DNA of 64,000 bases. Source: a virus. A program made the translations under genes and the position numbers. The DNA lies in IMG/VR virus record IMGVR_UViG_3300049830_000142, positions 1 through 64,000 of that record, one strand, 5' to 3'. Of this stretch, positions 1 to 8,081 are shown piece by piece (position 1 is the first letter of the stretch; each line of letters opens with the position of its first letter). The notes under the pieces are model-generated. The model ran no database searches and was not told where the DNA came from. It saw only the letters and a list, made by a program, of their open reading frames with translations.

Positions 1-91
1 GAGTAGGATTGCCCGGTGTCCATTCCGAGCCAGTCCTAAACTTGTCGATTGCGAATCCCGTTGCTTTTTTCTTTTGGGGAATAGGAATCAT
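1..91 (-). CDS. Hypothetical protein, N-terminal part (runs off left edge)
   Basis: An open frame reads leftward from an ATG at 91-89 and is still open at base 1. It begins MIPIPQKKKATGFAIDK. It starts five bases after the stop of the DUF1257-like gene, so it is probably the next gene of the same minus-strand operon. Only 30 residues are visible; I recognise no family. Confidence 0.45.
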   Translation of the reverse strand, partial: MIPIPQKKKATGFAIDKFRTGSEWTPGNPT

Positions 92-96
92 GTTGA

Positions 97-492
97 TTAT
101 TGTTCGAAGTTGACTGTGACTTCGCCAGTTTCCTGGTTAACTGCACGAGAGGTGGAGTAACCCATGTAGGCGAGCTGATCTTCCGCAACGCAGCAGCTAT
201 ACTCCTGCTTGAGTTTGTCAATGTTGTTGCCCAGGCTCTTCTGGATGCTGCCATCGAAGAAGTCACCGTAGAGTTCGATCTCACCCGTCTGTTCATTGAA
301 CAACAGACCGATGTCATATCCCTTAGGATTTTGCATGATCATCGGGTAAACTTTGTTACGGCCGGGATCGCTAGGATATGTGTTGATTTTGCTGTTTTCC
401 TTCAAGCTCCAACCGAAGTTTTCGAGTGCGCGCTTGAGGGCGTTAGTGTGCTCCGTTTTGAAGCTAGAATTGATTTTGACTGTATGGCTCAT
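97..492 (-). CDS. DUF1257 / Ycf35-like protein
   Basis: 131 residues. It opens MSHTVKINSSFK and carries the central motif NPKGYDIGLLFN with downstream YGDFFDG, the pattern of the DUF1257 family (Ycf35 of plastids and cyanobacteria). The family is usually about 120-150 residues, so this looks full length. Its biochemical function is unknown to me. In bacteria and phages DUF1257 genes often sit beside a Ycf46-like AAA+ ATPase, and one is encoded 1.4 kb upstream in the same operon (1915-3579), which supports the call. The start overlaps the stop of the 489-854 gene (ATGA), so translation is probably coupled. Confidence 0.75.
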   Translation of the reverse strand: MSHTVKINSSFKTEHTNALKRALENFGWSLKENSKINTYPSDPGRNKVYPMIMQNPKGYDIGLLFNEQTGEIELYGDFFDGSIQKSLGNNIDKLKQEYSCCVAEDQLAYMGYSTSRAVNQETGEVTVNFEQ

Positions 493-854
493 ATTGCAAT
501 GAATTTTTCGACTTCATCGGTTACCAGTTCATCCATAGGTTGGATGACTAGATCGACGATTCTTTGTTTGTCTTCGTAAATGTCCAGCTGAAGCCTTTTG
601 ATAAGGTCTTGCTTAGATACTACAAAGGTTTTGTTTTTTTCCTTCTCTGTGTCACCTGTTATAACGTATTGAACTTCAGCTGATTCGATTGTCTTGGCTC
701 TACTAGCCCTGTAATCGAATGTAACGTTATTAAGGATACCAAGTGCCTCAACGAAGGGGATGCTAAGTAGTGTAAGTTCTGTCTTGCTACCTTCAGGTTT
801 GACCTTAAGGTAAATGACGTCAAGCAGAAATGGTTCGCCCTCGAATGTGATCAT
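489..854 (-). CDS. Hypothetical protein in the AAA/DUF1257 operon
   Basis: 121 residues, mixed alpha/beta by composition, with an acidic C-terminus (DELVTDEVEKF). No recognised motif, signal peptide or membrane segment. It is packed between the DUF1257-like gene (4-bp overlap) and the 334-residue gene (2-bp gap), so it is surely co-transcribed and may be a subunit or substrate adaptor of the ATPase module. That role is inference from position only. Confidence 0.7.
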   Translation of the reverse strand: MITFEGEPFLLDVIYLKVKPEGSKTELTLLSIPFVEALGILNNVTFDYRASRAKTIESAEVQYVITGDTEKEKNKTFVVSKQDLIKRLQLDIYEDKQRIVDLVIQPMDELVTDEVEKFIAI

Positions 855-856
855 GA

Positions 857-1861
857 TCAGATTCCTTCAGTATCAAGTCTCCTAGTGTATTCACCTGTCA
901 AGGCGTCAACGTCAGTCATAGACTTGGCTGTAGTTAGAGTAGTGTTAATCGCTGTGCTAAGACGCACCAATGCTTCGGCGTCAGACTTGAAGTCTGCACC
1001 AGAGCCGATCACCTTCTTAACGAGTGCCAGGTTCTCTTTGACTTTTTTGTCATCGAGGAAATCCAAGGCATCGAAGCTGTCGATCGTGTTCTTGAGCGTT
1101 TTCAGGTTAGCGGTAGACACCACCTCACGGTTCTGGATCTTTTGCGCGATGACTTCAAAGGTCTTGATAATCTCGCCGCGCATACCAGTTGCTGTTTCTT
1201 TAAGGAAGTCCTGCATCTGCTGAAGATGGTGATGGTACTGTCCTTCCATTAGTTTCTCGTATTTGGCCTTAGCAGCTTCTGCAGCAATGTTCTGGGCCTT
1301 GATTTCAGCAACGGAGATCTGCTGCATCCTCTTAGGAAAAGCAATCTCGTAGATGCTGACCGTGAAACCGAATTTCGACCTAACGTCCTGAGCTTCAGGA
1401 TAGTAAGGTTCAAGCAAGGTCTTGAAGTCAGGATAGGCATCCAACATCTTCTGTTTGTAAACAGTGTAGTTGGTGACAAACTTCTCAACCTCGGTCAAGT
1501 AGGCAACGCGGAACTTCTCAAGTTCAGTTATCACGTGCTCCATGTTTTTAGCAGGAACAAAGTGAGCGTCAGCTACAGGGAAACGGTGTGAGTTGTTAAG
1601 CAAGAATGCCCTGGCGTTAGACTCGATGCGTCCAAAGACGAGGCGAACTTCATCGGTAAACAAGGCCTTCTTCCCTAATGTAACGAACGGCGGTAGCTTC
1701 TTTTGCTCCACCCCTTCAGCTGGTTTGTTGTCCAGCCCCAAGTCCTTTTCAGTAGCAGAGACAGTCATGCCCCATTTACTTACGTGAACCTGTACTAAGT
1801 TACCAGCTTGGAACAATTTCTTAAAACGCTTGTCCAAGTCAGGTTGTGTCATGGTATCCAT
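857..1861 (-). CDS. Helical protein of the AAA/DUF1257 operon (possibly DUF3150-like)
   Basis: 334 residues, largely helical and charged. An N-terminal part (1-100) ends in a hydrophobic stretch with ARAFLLNNSHRFPVADAHFVP. Long amphipathic helices follow (about 110-250, rich in K, E, Q) with a HHH run near residue 212. The layout recalls DUF3150 proteins that accompany phage AAA+ ATPases, but I cannot confirm the family. It lies between the ATPase and the two small partners in one tightly spaced operon. A partner or regulator of the ATPase is the likeliest role. Confidence 0.65.
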   Translation of the reverse strand: MDTMTQPDLDKRFKKLFQAGNLVQVHVSKWGMTVSATEKDLGLDNKPAEGVEQKKLPPFVTLGKKALFTDEVRLVFGRIESNARAFLLNNSHRFPVADAHFVPAKNMEHVITELEKFRVAYLTEVEKFVTNYTVYKQKMLDAYPDFKTLLEPYYPEAQDVRSKFGFTVSIYEIAFPKRMQQISVAEIKAQNIAAEAAKAKYEKLMEGQYHHHLQQMQDFLKETATGMRGEIIKTFEVIAQKIQNREVVSTANLKTLKNTIDSFDALDFLDDKKVKENLALVKKVIGSGADFKSDAEALVRLSTAINTTLTTAKSMTDVDALTGEYTRRLDTEGI

Positions 1862-1879
1862 TATTTTAATTTTGAAAGA

Positions 1880-1905
1880 GGGCTGGCCATATTTCAGGCC
1901 AGCCC
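1880..1905 (-). terminator. Strong intergenic hairpin
   Basis: A perfect 9-bp GC-rich inverted repeat (GGGCTGGCC / GGCCAGCCC, 8-base loop) fills the 53-base gap between the ATPase stop and the next gene. On the minus strand it is followed by CTCTTTC, not a clean U-tract, so it may be a partial terminator, an attenuator or an mRNA-stability element that lowers expression of the downstream genes. Confidence 0.5.
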
Positions 1906-1914
1906 ATGATTAGT

Positions 1915-3579
1915 TTACGAGAACTTTTCGTCAAGACGGCGGTTGAGACCATCGTCATCCGAACGTTTCCCTTCACCTTCCAGCTGATAGATGCGGCTAG
2001 CACCGCTGGAGTTGACAACACGCAATTTGCCTGCAGCTTTATTGCGCATTTGTTCGATGTCCTCTTTAGCAGTTACGCTGATAGGGACGACTGCTTTGAT
2101 TTCATCAATGATATCGGTCTGCGTGAACTCCTTACCGTCCTTGTCGAAGCGAGTTGACATAGTGCCGATGATGACCTGCTCGATTTCTGCACCGGTGAAG
2201 CCGACCGTCTCTTCAGCCAGTTTCTTGAGGTTACCGCCCTTGATGTCTTCGATCTTACGACCGTAGCGCAACAGGAGCACCTCGAAGATCTTCTCACGCT
2301 CAGCCGGCGAGGGCAGGTCGAGCCAGAAGATTTCATCGAAACGACCTTTACGCACGAACTCTGTGGGGAGACGTGTATGGTCGTTAGAAGTTCCGATCAC
2401 GAACACCGGAGACTTGTGATCACTCAACCAAGTCAGCAACGTAGCAAACGCACGTGAGCTAGTGCCAGTATCACCTGCACCAGAAGTTGCATTGCGGTTC
2501 AAGGACTTCTCGATTTCATCAATGAAGAGCACGCAACGGCCAATACTTTCCACCACTTCGATGACTTTGCGGAAGTTTTCTTCCGATTCACCGACGAACT
2601 TGCCGAACAAGGCACCGATGTCTAACTGGAAGAGCGGGAAACCGAACTCGTTAGCGATAGCTTTGGCGAACTCAGTCTTACCACAACCAGGAATACCGCA
2701 CAGCAAGATGCCCTTAGGATAAGGAAGCTTGTATGCGCGCGCAGCCGTTGAATAAGCTTTACCACGAGCACGAGCCCATTTCTTCAAGCCTTCCATACCA
2801 CCGATGTTGTCGAAGCGTCCACCAGTCTTGATGTATTGCAGCAAGCCGTTACGCTTGACCTGTTTCACTTTCTCCTCGAACACGCTCAAAACGAATTCAT
2901 TGTTGAACTCGTGATTTTCGATGATAGCCAGTGAGAAGGCATCGTGTGCTTCACCAAAGGTCAGACCCTTGGCTGCTTCAATTGACGCCTGTTTGACGTC
3001 TTCCGAGAGCACCTGTTCCGGGCGACCCTTATCTTTCTGCTTCTTGTTGAAGATAGTCATGACGGATGTAAGGATGCCTTCCAGCTGCTTGTCATCGGGG
3101 AGATGATAGTCCAGGATCTGGATGTCTTTCTCCAATTCAACCGGGATCTTGATGATAGGTGAAATGAAGACGATCATGTTACCCTTGCACTTCAGTTCCT
3201 CAATCGCGTTACGAATCGGACGAATCTGACCAGGAGCTTCGATAAAGGAATGGAAATCCTTCATGATGATAACGTTACGACCAGAGGTGCTGCCGATGCC
3301 TTTGATGTTGTCAATGACGTTGGCCAGACCATAGTCTTTGCCAGGAGTGCCTTTGACCTGTTCCCAAGAACCGCCTTGAGCGCCGTTAGCAGACTTGTTA
3401 TGTTTCTCAAGCAAACGTTTGCTATCCCAGCTATAGATCGAGATGGGAATAGTGGCGTCGTTGAGGGAGTTGATGATGGAGCGGGTTACGCGTCCTTCTT
3501 CGTGCGTGCGGATGTAAAGAAGCGGGTAACTAGCGCGCAGGTAGTTTTTGAACTTCTCTTCGAATGATAAGTTTTGCAT
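1915..3579 (-). CDS. Ycf46-like AAA+ ATPase
   Basis: 554 residues. The N-terminal region (1-240) has the Ycf46-type opening [20 protein letters not shown], a degenerate RecA-like fold. The C-terminal AAA+ module has Walker [14 protein letters not shown] (about 295), Walker [11 protein letters not shown] (about 350), sensor 1 VIGTSND (about 393) and an arginine-finger segment RKGRFDE (about 410), so it should hydrolyse ATP as a ring. Function of Ycf46 proteins is not established; a chaperone or remodelling role for the neighbouring DUF1257 protein is plausible. First large gene of a minus-strand operon with three partners. Confidence 0.85.
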   Translation of the reverse strand: MQNLSFEEKFKNYLRASYPLLYIRTHEEGRVTRSIINSLNDATIPISIYSWDSKRLLEKHNKSANGAQGGSWEQVKGTPGKDYGLANVIDNIKGIGSTSGRNVIIMKDFHSFIEAPGQIRPIRNAIEELKCKGNMIVFISPIIKIPVELEKDIQILDYHLPDDKQLEGILTSVMTIFNKKQKDKGRPEQVLSEDVKQASIEAAKGLTFGEAHDAFSLAIIENHEFNNEFVLSVFEEKVKQVKRNGLLQYIKTGGRFDNIGGMEGLKKWARARGKAYSTAARAYKLPYPKGILLCGIPGCGKTEFAKAIANEFGFPLFQLDIGALFGKFVGESEENFRKVIEVVESIGRCVLFIDEIEKSLNRNATSGAGDTGTSSRAFATLLTWLSDHKSPVFVIGTSNDHTRLPTEFVRKGRFDEIFWLDLPSPAEREKIFEVLLLRYGRKIEDIKGGNLKKLAEETVGFTGAEIEQVIIGTMSTRFDKDGKEFTQTDIIDEIKAVVPISVTAKEDIEQMRNKAAGKLRVVNSSGASRIYQLEGEGKRSDDDGLNRRLDEKFS

Positions 3580-3587
3580 TTTGTTGG

Positions 3588-3938
3588 TTAGTTTACGTTG
3601 AGGAGCTCAGTCAGTTCATGGTCCAATTTAGGATCACCTTCTTGAGCAATTAGTTTGTGGGCTATCAGTTGTGCACGGCTCATCCCGGAACACTCATGAT
3701 CGTCAATAAGTGTAATGGTGTCGGTTCCAGGAGCTGGCAGTTCATCGGACTCTTCTGCAGACTCAATGTCTGCTAAATTGACAGTAACGGCAGCGTGATC
3801 AAAGTCAACGATTGCGCTGTTACCTTGCATTTCCAGGACTATGCCTGTATGCCCGTGTAGACGGGACAGTGGATCTTCAGGTTGATAGCGCTGTGTGAAG
3901 ACAACGCTATCTCCTGCATTAATTGTTTGGTTTTGCAT
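3588..3938 (-). CDS. Small SH3/KOW-like protein
   Basis: 116 residues from the ATG at 3938; a longer in-frame start at 3989 is less likely. The first half (INAGDSVVFTQR, then HGHTGIVLEMQGNSAIVDF) has the five-strand SH3/KOW-like pattern of many small phage proteins; the second half is acidic. The start is preceded by an unstructured CA-rich leader (CAAACCAAAAAACAAAAG) with no Shine-Dalgarno, like the leaders at 13545, 39431, 41508 and 45442. A TATACT box about 55 bases upstream could be its promoter. It lies 8 bases before the ATPase start and probably heads that operon. Confidence 0.65.
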   Translation of the reverse strand: MQNQTINAGDSVVFTQRYQPEDPLSRLHGHTGIVLEMQGNSAIVDFDHAAVTVNLADIESAEESDELPAPGTDTITLIDDHECSGMSRAQLIAHKLIAQEGDPKLDHELTELLNVN

Positions 3939-4046
3939 CTTTTGTTTTTTGGTTTGTTGTTTTGGTGATGTCCGAAGTATAACTCCCACGAACCTTTTTC
4001 TCGGTATCTTGGGGTTTAGCTTTAGATTTGTATTTTTTTGCCGTTC

Positions 4047-4075
4047 TTGACATAAGGTCTTGAATTGGTTAGAAT
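4047..4075 (+). promoter_or_regulatory. Sigma70-like promoter upstream of the terminase
   Basis: TTGACA at 4047-4052 and TAGAAT at 4070-4075 with a 17-base spacer. Unlike the leaderless promoters elsewhere, it leaves a leader of about 105 bases before the ATG at 4189. That leader contains a perfect 7-bp hairpin (TCTAGGC / GCCTAGA, about 4151-4168). Confidence 0.55.
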
Positions 4076-4188
4076 TGTGATTACTTAAAGATTAGCGTGA
4101 TTAGGTTGAAGATTTGTGATAAGCATTGAAAAAATTGATCAGCCGCGAGTTCTAGGCCATAGCCTAGATCATCACGTTCCGAATTCCT

Positions 4189-5895
4189 ATGCTTTCTCTC
4201 CATGATTCCTTTGAAAGGGCTACTCAGCTGCTAAAACAGAAAGATCAAAAGTCACGATTTTTAGCAAGACAACTGCTATTCCTGCACAATCCTTTGAGCA
4301 GGCTCGTAGAACTCTATCTGTATAACAACGAGGGGCAACCGCAGAAATTGGATAAGTTTCCAATGATGCGTGCCATTTACGACGGTGTGCCGAGAAAATT
4401 ACTGCTTAAGTGTTCACGTAAAACTTTGAAATCGACGTTGATTAGTAACATAATCGCCTTGAATCTTATTAGGTATAATTATTATAAGATGATGTACATC
4501 GCACCTAATGAGCAGGCTACCAAACGCTTTTCCCACGACTATTTGAGCGCACGCTTTCAGAGTCCTCCATTGAAGGACATCTTAAGCAAACTATCAAAGA
4601 ACGATGTATACGTTAAGGAAGTCGAGGACTCCCACAGCAACATCATTCTAACCTACGCTAGTGAAGACGCTAATCGTACCCGTGGTCCGGCTACAGATCA
4701 TAACGTATTCGACGAGGTGCAGGGTATGAACCTGGACATCTTACCCATTATCAATGAGACAATGGCTATCAGTCAGGTTAAACGCGAGGTCTACGCAGGT
4801 ACGCCACTTACTACAGACAACACTATTAGCTGTCTATGGAAGAAGGCGCACCAAATTGAATGGATAACTAAGTGTTCAGGCTGCAATCACTGGAACATGC
4901 TTACAGAAGCCAATGAGCCTCTGAAGATGATTCTTAAAGCAGGGTTGAGCTGCAGCAAATGCAGCAAGCTGTTAGACACTAGTGCTGGCCAATGGGTTGA
5001 TATGAATCCAGGAGACAGGGAAATCTACGGGTTTCATATGGCTCAGCCTATCCTACCTTACTACAACCAGACTGAAAGAGGTTGGAAGGAAATTTATAAC
5101 AAGGTACACAACATTGACAGTAGCTACAGTGTGCTACAGGTCTATAACGAAGTCTTTGGACTTCCTTACGACGTTGGTACTAAACCGATCACGGAAGAGC
5201 ATCTGAAGTCATTGTGCGTGCTTGGCGACATTAGGACTGTGTATGGCAGGAACATGAGCAGATACGTCTACACTGCGATGGGTGTTGACTGGGGTGTTAA
5301 TCCAGAAAGCTCTAGAACAGTTTGCACTATACTAGGATTTAGACCAGACGGTATCATTGAAGTCTTTTATATCAAGATCTTCAAGAACGTGGACTATGAA
5401 CAGCAGATAAGAGAGATAGCTGATTTAGCCAGGGCATTTAATTGTAACGTGTTTGCTGACTCAGGACCAGATCCGTTAAGAGCAAAGATGTTAGGTAATC
5501 TATATGAGCCATCCAGAACTCAGCTTATCTCTTATCGTGAAACTAATTTAACTCAGTACACTGATATACCGGCTAATGCTTTGGATTGGAGTCAGACTAG
5601 GTGGTGCTTGAACAGAAGTGAAACTATGAGCTTCACTATGGACTTGCTCAAGAAGAACAGAATCCTATTTCCTGCTTGGGATAGTGGTGATACCGCCGAA
5701 GCTATGCAAGACATCCTCAACATCTTCATTGAGGTTAAGGAAGATAACTTAAGAAGCAAAGTGTTTTATAGGCATCGTGATACTGATCCTGATGACTTCT
5801 ATCATACACTAAATTACGCTGCTTGTTCTGCGCATTTGTGGGCCGGTAACAGTTTCTTTACGACTCACAATATTAGTAGTATGGATGATAACTAA
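4189..5895 (+). CDS. terL: Terminase large subunit (ATPase and nuclease)
   Basis: 568 residues. DNA-packaging motor that translocates and cuts genomic DNA at the prohead portal. ATPase domain: Walker-A-like CSRKTLKST (about 81), Walker B VFDEVQ (about 174), coupling motif AGTPLTT (about 203). A zinc-finger insertion follows with two CxxC pairs (KCSGC near 228, SCSKCS near 260). The RNase H-like nuclease has acidic residues in GVDWG (about 365), FADSGPD (about 425) and DPDDFYH (about 532). The zinc-finger insert and FHMAQPILPYY segment resemble GpA-like terminases. No small terminase is adjacent. No Shine-Dalgarno precedes the ATG. Confidence 0.88.
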   Translation: MLSLHDSFERATQLLKQKDQKSRFLARQLLFLHNPLSRLVELYLYNNEGQPQKLDKFPMMRAIYDGVPRKLLLKCSRKTLKSTLISNIIALNLIRYNYYKMMYIAPNEQATKRFSHDYLSARFQSPPLKDILSKLSKNDVYVKEVEDSHSNIILTYASEDANRTRGPATDHNVFDEVQGMNLDILPIINETMAISQVKREVYAGTPLTTDNTISCLWKKAHQIEWITKCSGCNHWNMLTEANEPLKMILKAGLSCSKCSKLLDTSAGQWVDMNPGDREIYGFHMAQPILPYYNQTERGWKEIYNKVHNIDSSYSVLQVYNEVFGLPYDVGTKPITEEHLKSLCVLGDIRTVYGRNMSRYVYTAMGVDWGVNPESSRTVCTILGFRPDGIIEVFYIKIFKNVDYEQQIREIADLARAFNCNVFADSGPDPLRAKMLGNLYEPSRTQLISYRETNLTQYTDIPANALDWSQTRWCLNRSETMSFTMDLLKKNRILFPAWDSGDTAEAMQDILNIFIEVKEDNLRSKVFYRHRDTDPDDFYHTLNYAACSAHLWAGNSFFTTHNISSMDDN

Positions 5896-5897
5896 TC

Positions 5898-5975
5898 TGC
5901 GCTGTGGTAGACTGGAATACACAGCTAAAGTGAAATACCTTTAGCTGCACGGAGGTTCAAATCCTTTCAGCGCAA
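5898..5975 (+). tRNA. tRNA-like element with enlarged anticodon arm
   Basis: A 7-bp acceptor-like stem (TGCGCTG / CAGCGCA), a D-like arm containing GACTGGAA, a T-arm with the classic TTCAAAT loop, and a 4-base variable region add up to a tRNA fold. The anticodon arm is wrong: AGCTAAAG pairs with CTTTAGCT around the 8-base loop TGAAATAC, about seven bases more than normal, so no standard anticodon can be assigned. No CCA is encoded. It starts two bases after the terminase stop. It may be a decayed tRNA, a processing signal or a tRNA mimic. Confidence 0.4.
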
Positions 5976-5976
5976 A

Positions 5977-6372
5977 TTACAAATAATGTAACTCTTTGTG
6001 ACAGTTTGAGCACAGTAGTATACACTTTTTTGTTTCTTCTAAAACTTCTTTTCTAGTTTTTAAGTTTACCATTTGCCTGATAGAGATAGCTTTACCATTA
6101 TGCTTATATTTAGTAGAAGGATCAGTATGATGAAATTCTAAAGCTTGTAGGCATTTGTCATAACCACATTTTGTACACTTACCACCTCGGTCATTTTTGA
6201 TTGTAATCATGTAGTAGTTTCTCGATTTGTTTTGTCGAGCGTGTTGTTTATTTTTTACATCAGAAGAACAATGATATGCTATATTACCTTTGCTACAGCC
6301 TACTATTTTACTAATTTCCGCATAAGATTTCTTATTTTTACGTAATACTAAAATTCTTTGTTTAAGTGTCAT
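5977..6372 (-). CDS. HNH homing endonuclease with N-terminal HTH
   Basis: 131 residues. The N-terminus (residues 1-35) reads as a helix-turn-helix (SYAEISKIVGCSKGNIAYHC). The nuclease part has CTKCG (about 65), the LEFHHTDP core (about 78) and a closing CSNCHKELH (about 120), a zinc-braced HNH fold that makes site-specific double-strand breaks for gene homing. It is a free-standing gene inserted between the terminase/tRNA-like element and the 6420-8038 operon, with its own leaderless promoter. AT-rich codon use differs from its neighbours, which fits recent mobility. Confidence 0.85.
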   Translation of the reverse strand: MTLKQRILVLRKNKKSYAEISKIVGCSKGNIAYHCSSDVKNKQHARQNKSRNYYMITIKNDRGGKCTKCGYDKCLQALEFHHTDPSTKYKHNGKAISIRQMVNLKTRKEVLEETKKCILLCSNCHKELHYL

Positions 6373-6378
6373 AGTTCA

Positions 6379-6407
6379 ATTCTACTCAATAGAGTTGAAC
6401 TAGTCAA
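6379..6407 (-). promoter_or_regulatory. Leaderless promoter of the HNH gene
   Basis: On the minus strand TTGACT (6407-6402), 17-base spacer, TAGAAT (6384-6379), then six bases to the ATG at 6372. A start site about seven bases past the -10 box would fall on the ATG itself. Confidence 0.65.
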
Positions 6408-6419
6408 ATTTTATTTAGC

Positions 6420-7001
6420 TTACTGGAATTTTGCAAGGTACTCATTAATCTTTTCCTTCTTCTTATTGTAGACCTCTGCCAAAGCTTCTTGCTTTTCTAT
6501 TTGGCTATCAGAGTTATGCTCACCAGGCAAAGAAGGCATGATGGCGGAAGGGAATTCATTAGGAGCGAAGAAGAGGCCATATTCTGAAAAGATCATACCA
6601 GCATAGGCTTTGATCTCATCAGTAAATTGCAAACCTTCTTCAAGGAACTTAGAGCGTAACACTTCTATCTCCGGCATTGCTGCAGCTATCTGTTCAGCGT
6701 CAATAGGTTCTAGAGTGTCGTAATCGAAAGGTTCACCATTGAGTGCATGGATGCAATTGTTAAATGCATGCCAGTCAGTCTCAAAAGCGTCGGTATTGAG
6801 AATAGTAATAGCAGCCTGAAGCTTGTCAGACTGTTCTTCTGAGAGAGTGATGTTGTATTCTTCCAACAACTCAATCCTCAGGATATGTGGGTCCCAGGCA
6901 AAGCAATCAACACCGAACTCTGCTACTACTGCTAAGAGTAGTGCGCAAGCCGGTGCTGATTTGTCTTTGAGGACGATTGGGGAAAAATCGTGCATTAGCA
7001 A
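6420..7001 (-). CDS. Hypothetical acidic helical protein
   Basis: 193 residues, rich in E, D, A and L with a lysine-rich coiled-coil-like tail (KQEALAEVYNKKKEKINEYLAKF). No catalytic motif or membrane segment. The start (ATG at 7001, or the second ATG at 6995) overlaps the stop of the 6995-8038 gene, so the two form a translationally coupled pair. I recognise neither; a virion or virion-assembly role is possible because similar helical pairs occur near terminase genes. Confidence 0.65.
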   Translation of the reverse strand: MLMHDFSPIVLKDKSAPACALLLAVVAEFGVDCFAWDPHILRIELLEEYNITLSEEQSDKLQAAITILNTDAFETDWHAFNNCIHALNGEPFDYDTLEPIDAEQIAAAMPEIEVLRSKFLEEGLQFTDEIKAYAGMIFSEYGLFFAPNEFPSAIMPSLPGEHNSDSQIEKQEALAEVYNKKKEKINEYLAKFQ

Positions 7002-8038
7002 GCAGATATATTGCTCAGCTCTCTAAACAACGCCACATCAGAACCAGGCATAGTCGGGAGAACATCGCGTAGTTCAGTGGCATTGGCAGGATCGATGTCG
7101 CAACCAAAAGCTTGTTTGAAAATGTCTTTGCTGACTTTCTGGAGATCATCCATCTTGTAATAGTCTCCATCCATCTTGACGACGTTCATGATGTCGGCAA
7201 GCTTAGTCATGCTCAATGTCATGGTGCGGTCAACGATATCACCGAATTCACGATAAACCAAAGGCTTGTCGTAAACACCGGCAGATTTTTCAATCTTATA
7301 TGCTTCGGCACAGACACTATAAGCGTCTTCCCTACAAGTAATAGCAGCAGCCTTCTCTAGAAGGGGCTGGTACTCTTTCTGATAAACTTCACTCAATTTA
7401 CGCATGCGCCTAGAGAGTGTGTCTTCAAATTCTCGAACATCAGGGAAGAACATACCGCCATACTTGCAGATTAAGTCAGGCAGTTCAGTGATACCGGCTT
7501 CAGCAGCCTTATCAATGAACGCATGAGCAATTTTGTTTCTCCAAGCGAAAGGGTAATTCTTGATGTTGTTAACGAACTGTTCAGCTTGGAACTTAATGTC
7601 TTCGGCTGTCTTGTAAGGAAATAAATCGTAAGTCGTATCGTTCATCTCTACAGATGCGATAGATTGTTCTGTGTAGTCAGCAGCTGATTTTTCCATAATG
7701 TTAGTGTTATATTTGTCGAGGTCGCCCTTGATAGAAAACACTTCAGCTGCTTTGTTAATTCTGGTCTCCACGTCTTTGACGTAGTTGTGACCCCAAAGCT
7801 TTGCTAACTCAGCCTTCTTGTTTATAAAGTAGGCGTTACTAACATAAACATCAGGTGCTGAATTGATAGGGAAAGCGCGATGGTACTTGTCAGCAAAGGC
7901 ATCGTCTAGCAGTTCATTTGCTGCCAACTTTGTCATACATTCTCCTTGCTTCACGAAGTCAGGAGTGGTATTGATATTCAAGTAGCTATAAAGCTCTCGG
8001 TATGAATAGTCACTGGTTACATCTAGGCTATATTTCAT
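6995..8038 (-). CDS. Hypothetical helical protein, likely structural
   Basis: 347 residues from the ATG at 8038. A TTG-initiated extension to 8209 is open but overlaps the divergent 8082 gene, and a leaderless promoter (TTGCTG-17-TATACT-6-ATG) points to 8038. The protein is helical, with repeated A/E/K-rich segments (DKAAEAGITELPDLICKYGG, YQKEYQPLLEKAAAITC), no signal peptide and no known motif. It is coupled to the downstream 6420 gene. Composition resembles virion internal proteins, but no assignment is possible. Confidence 0.65.
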   Translation of the reverse strand: MKYSLDVTSDYSYRELYSYLNINTTPDFVKQGECMTKLAANELLDDAFADKYHRAFPINSAPDVYVSNAYFINKKAELAKLWGHNYVKDVETRINKAAEVFSIKGDLDKYNTNIMEKSAADYTEQSIASVEMNDTTYDLFPYKTAEDIKFQAEQFVNNIKNYPFAWRNKIAHAFIDKAAEAGITELPDLICKYGGMFFPDVREFEDTLSRRMRKLSEVYQKEYQPLLEKAAAITCREDAYSVCAEAYKIEKSAGVYDKPLVYREFGDIVDRTMTLSMTKLADIMNVVKMDGDYYKMDDLQKVSKDIFKQAFGCDIDPANATELRDVLPTMPGSDVALFRELSNISAC

Positions 8039-8044
8039 AGTATT

Positions 8045-8073
8045 AGTATAACCACGGGCATCCAGATCAGCAA
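8045..8073 (-). promoter_or_regulatory. Leaderless promoter that fixes the 8038 start
   Basis: Minus strand: TTGCTG (8073-8068), 17 bases, TATACT (8050-8045), six bases, ATG at 8038. The spacing matches eight other genes in the window, and it is the reason for choosing 8038 over the longer TTG frame. Confidence 0.55.
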
Positions 8074-8081
8074 GATATTTT

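Noticed and set aside
36-579. Frames 36-317 (minus) and 100-579 (plus)
   Set aside because: They are out-of-frame shadows of the DUF1257-like gene, whose protein motif and operon overlaps settle the coding frame.
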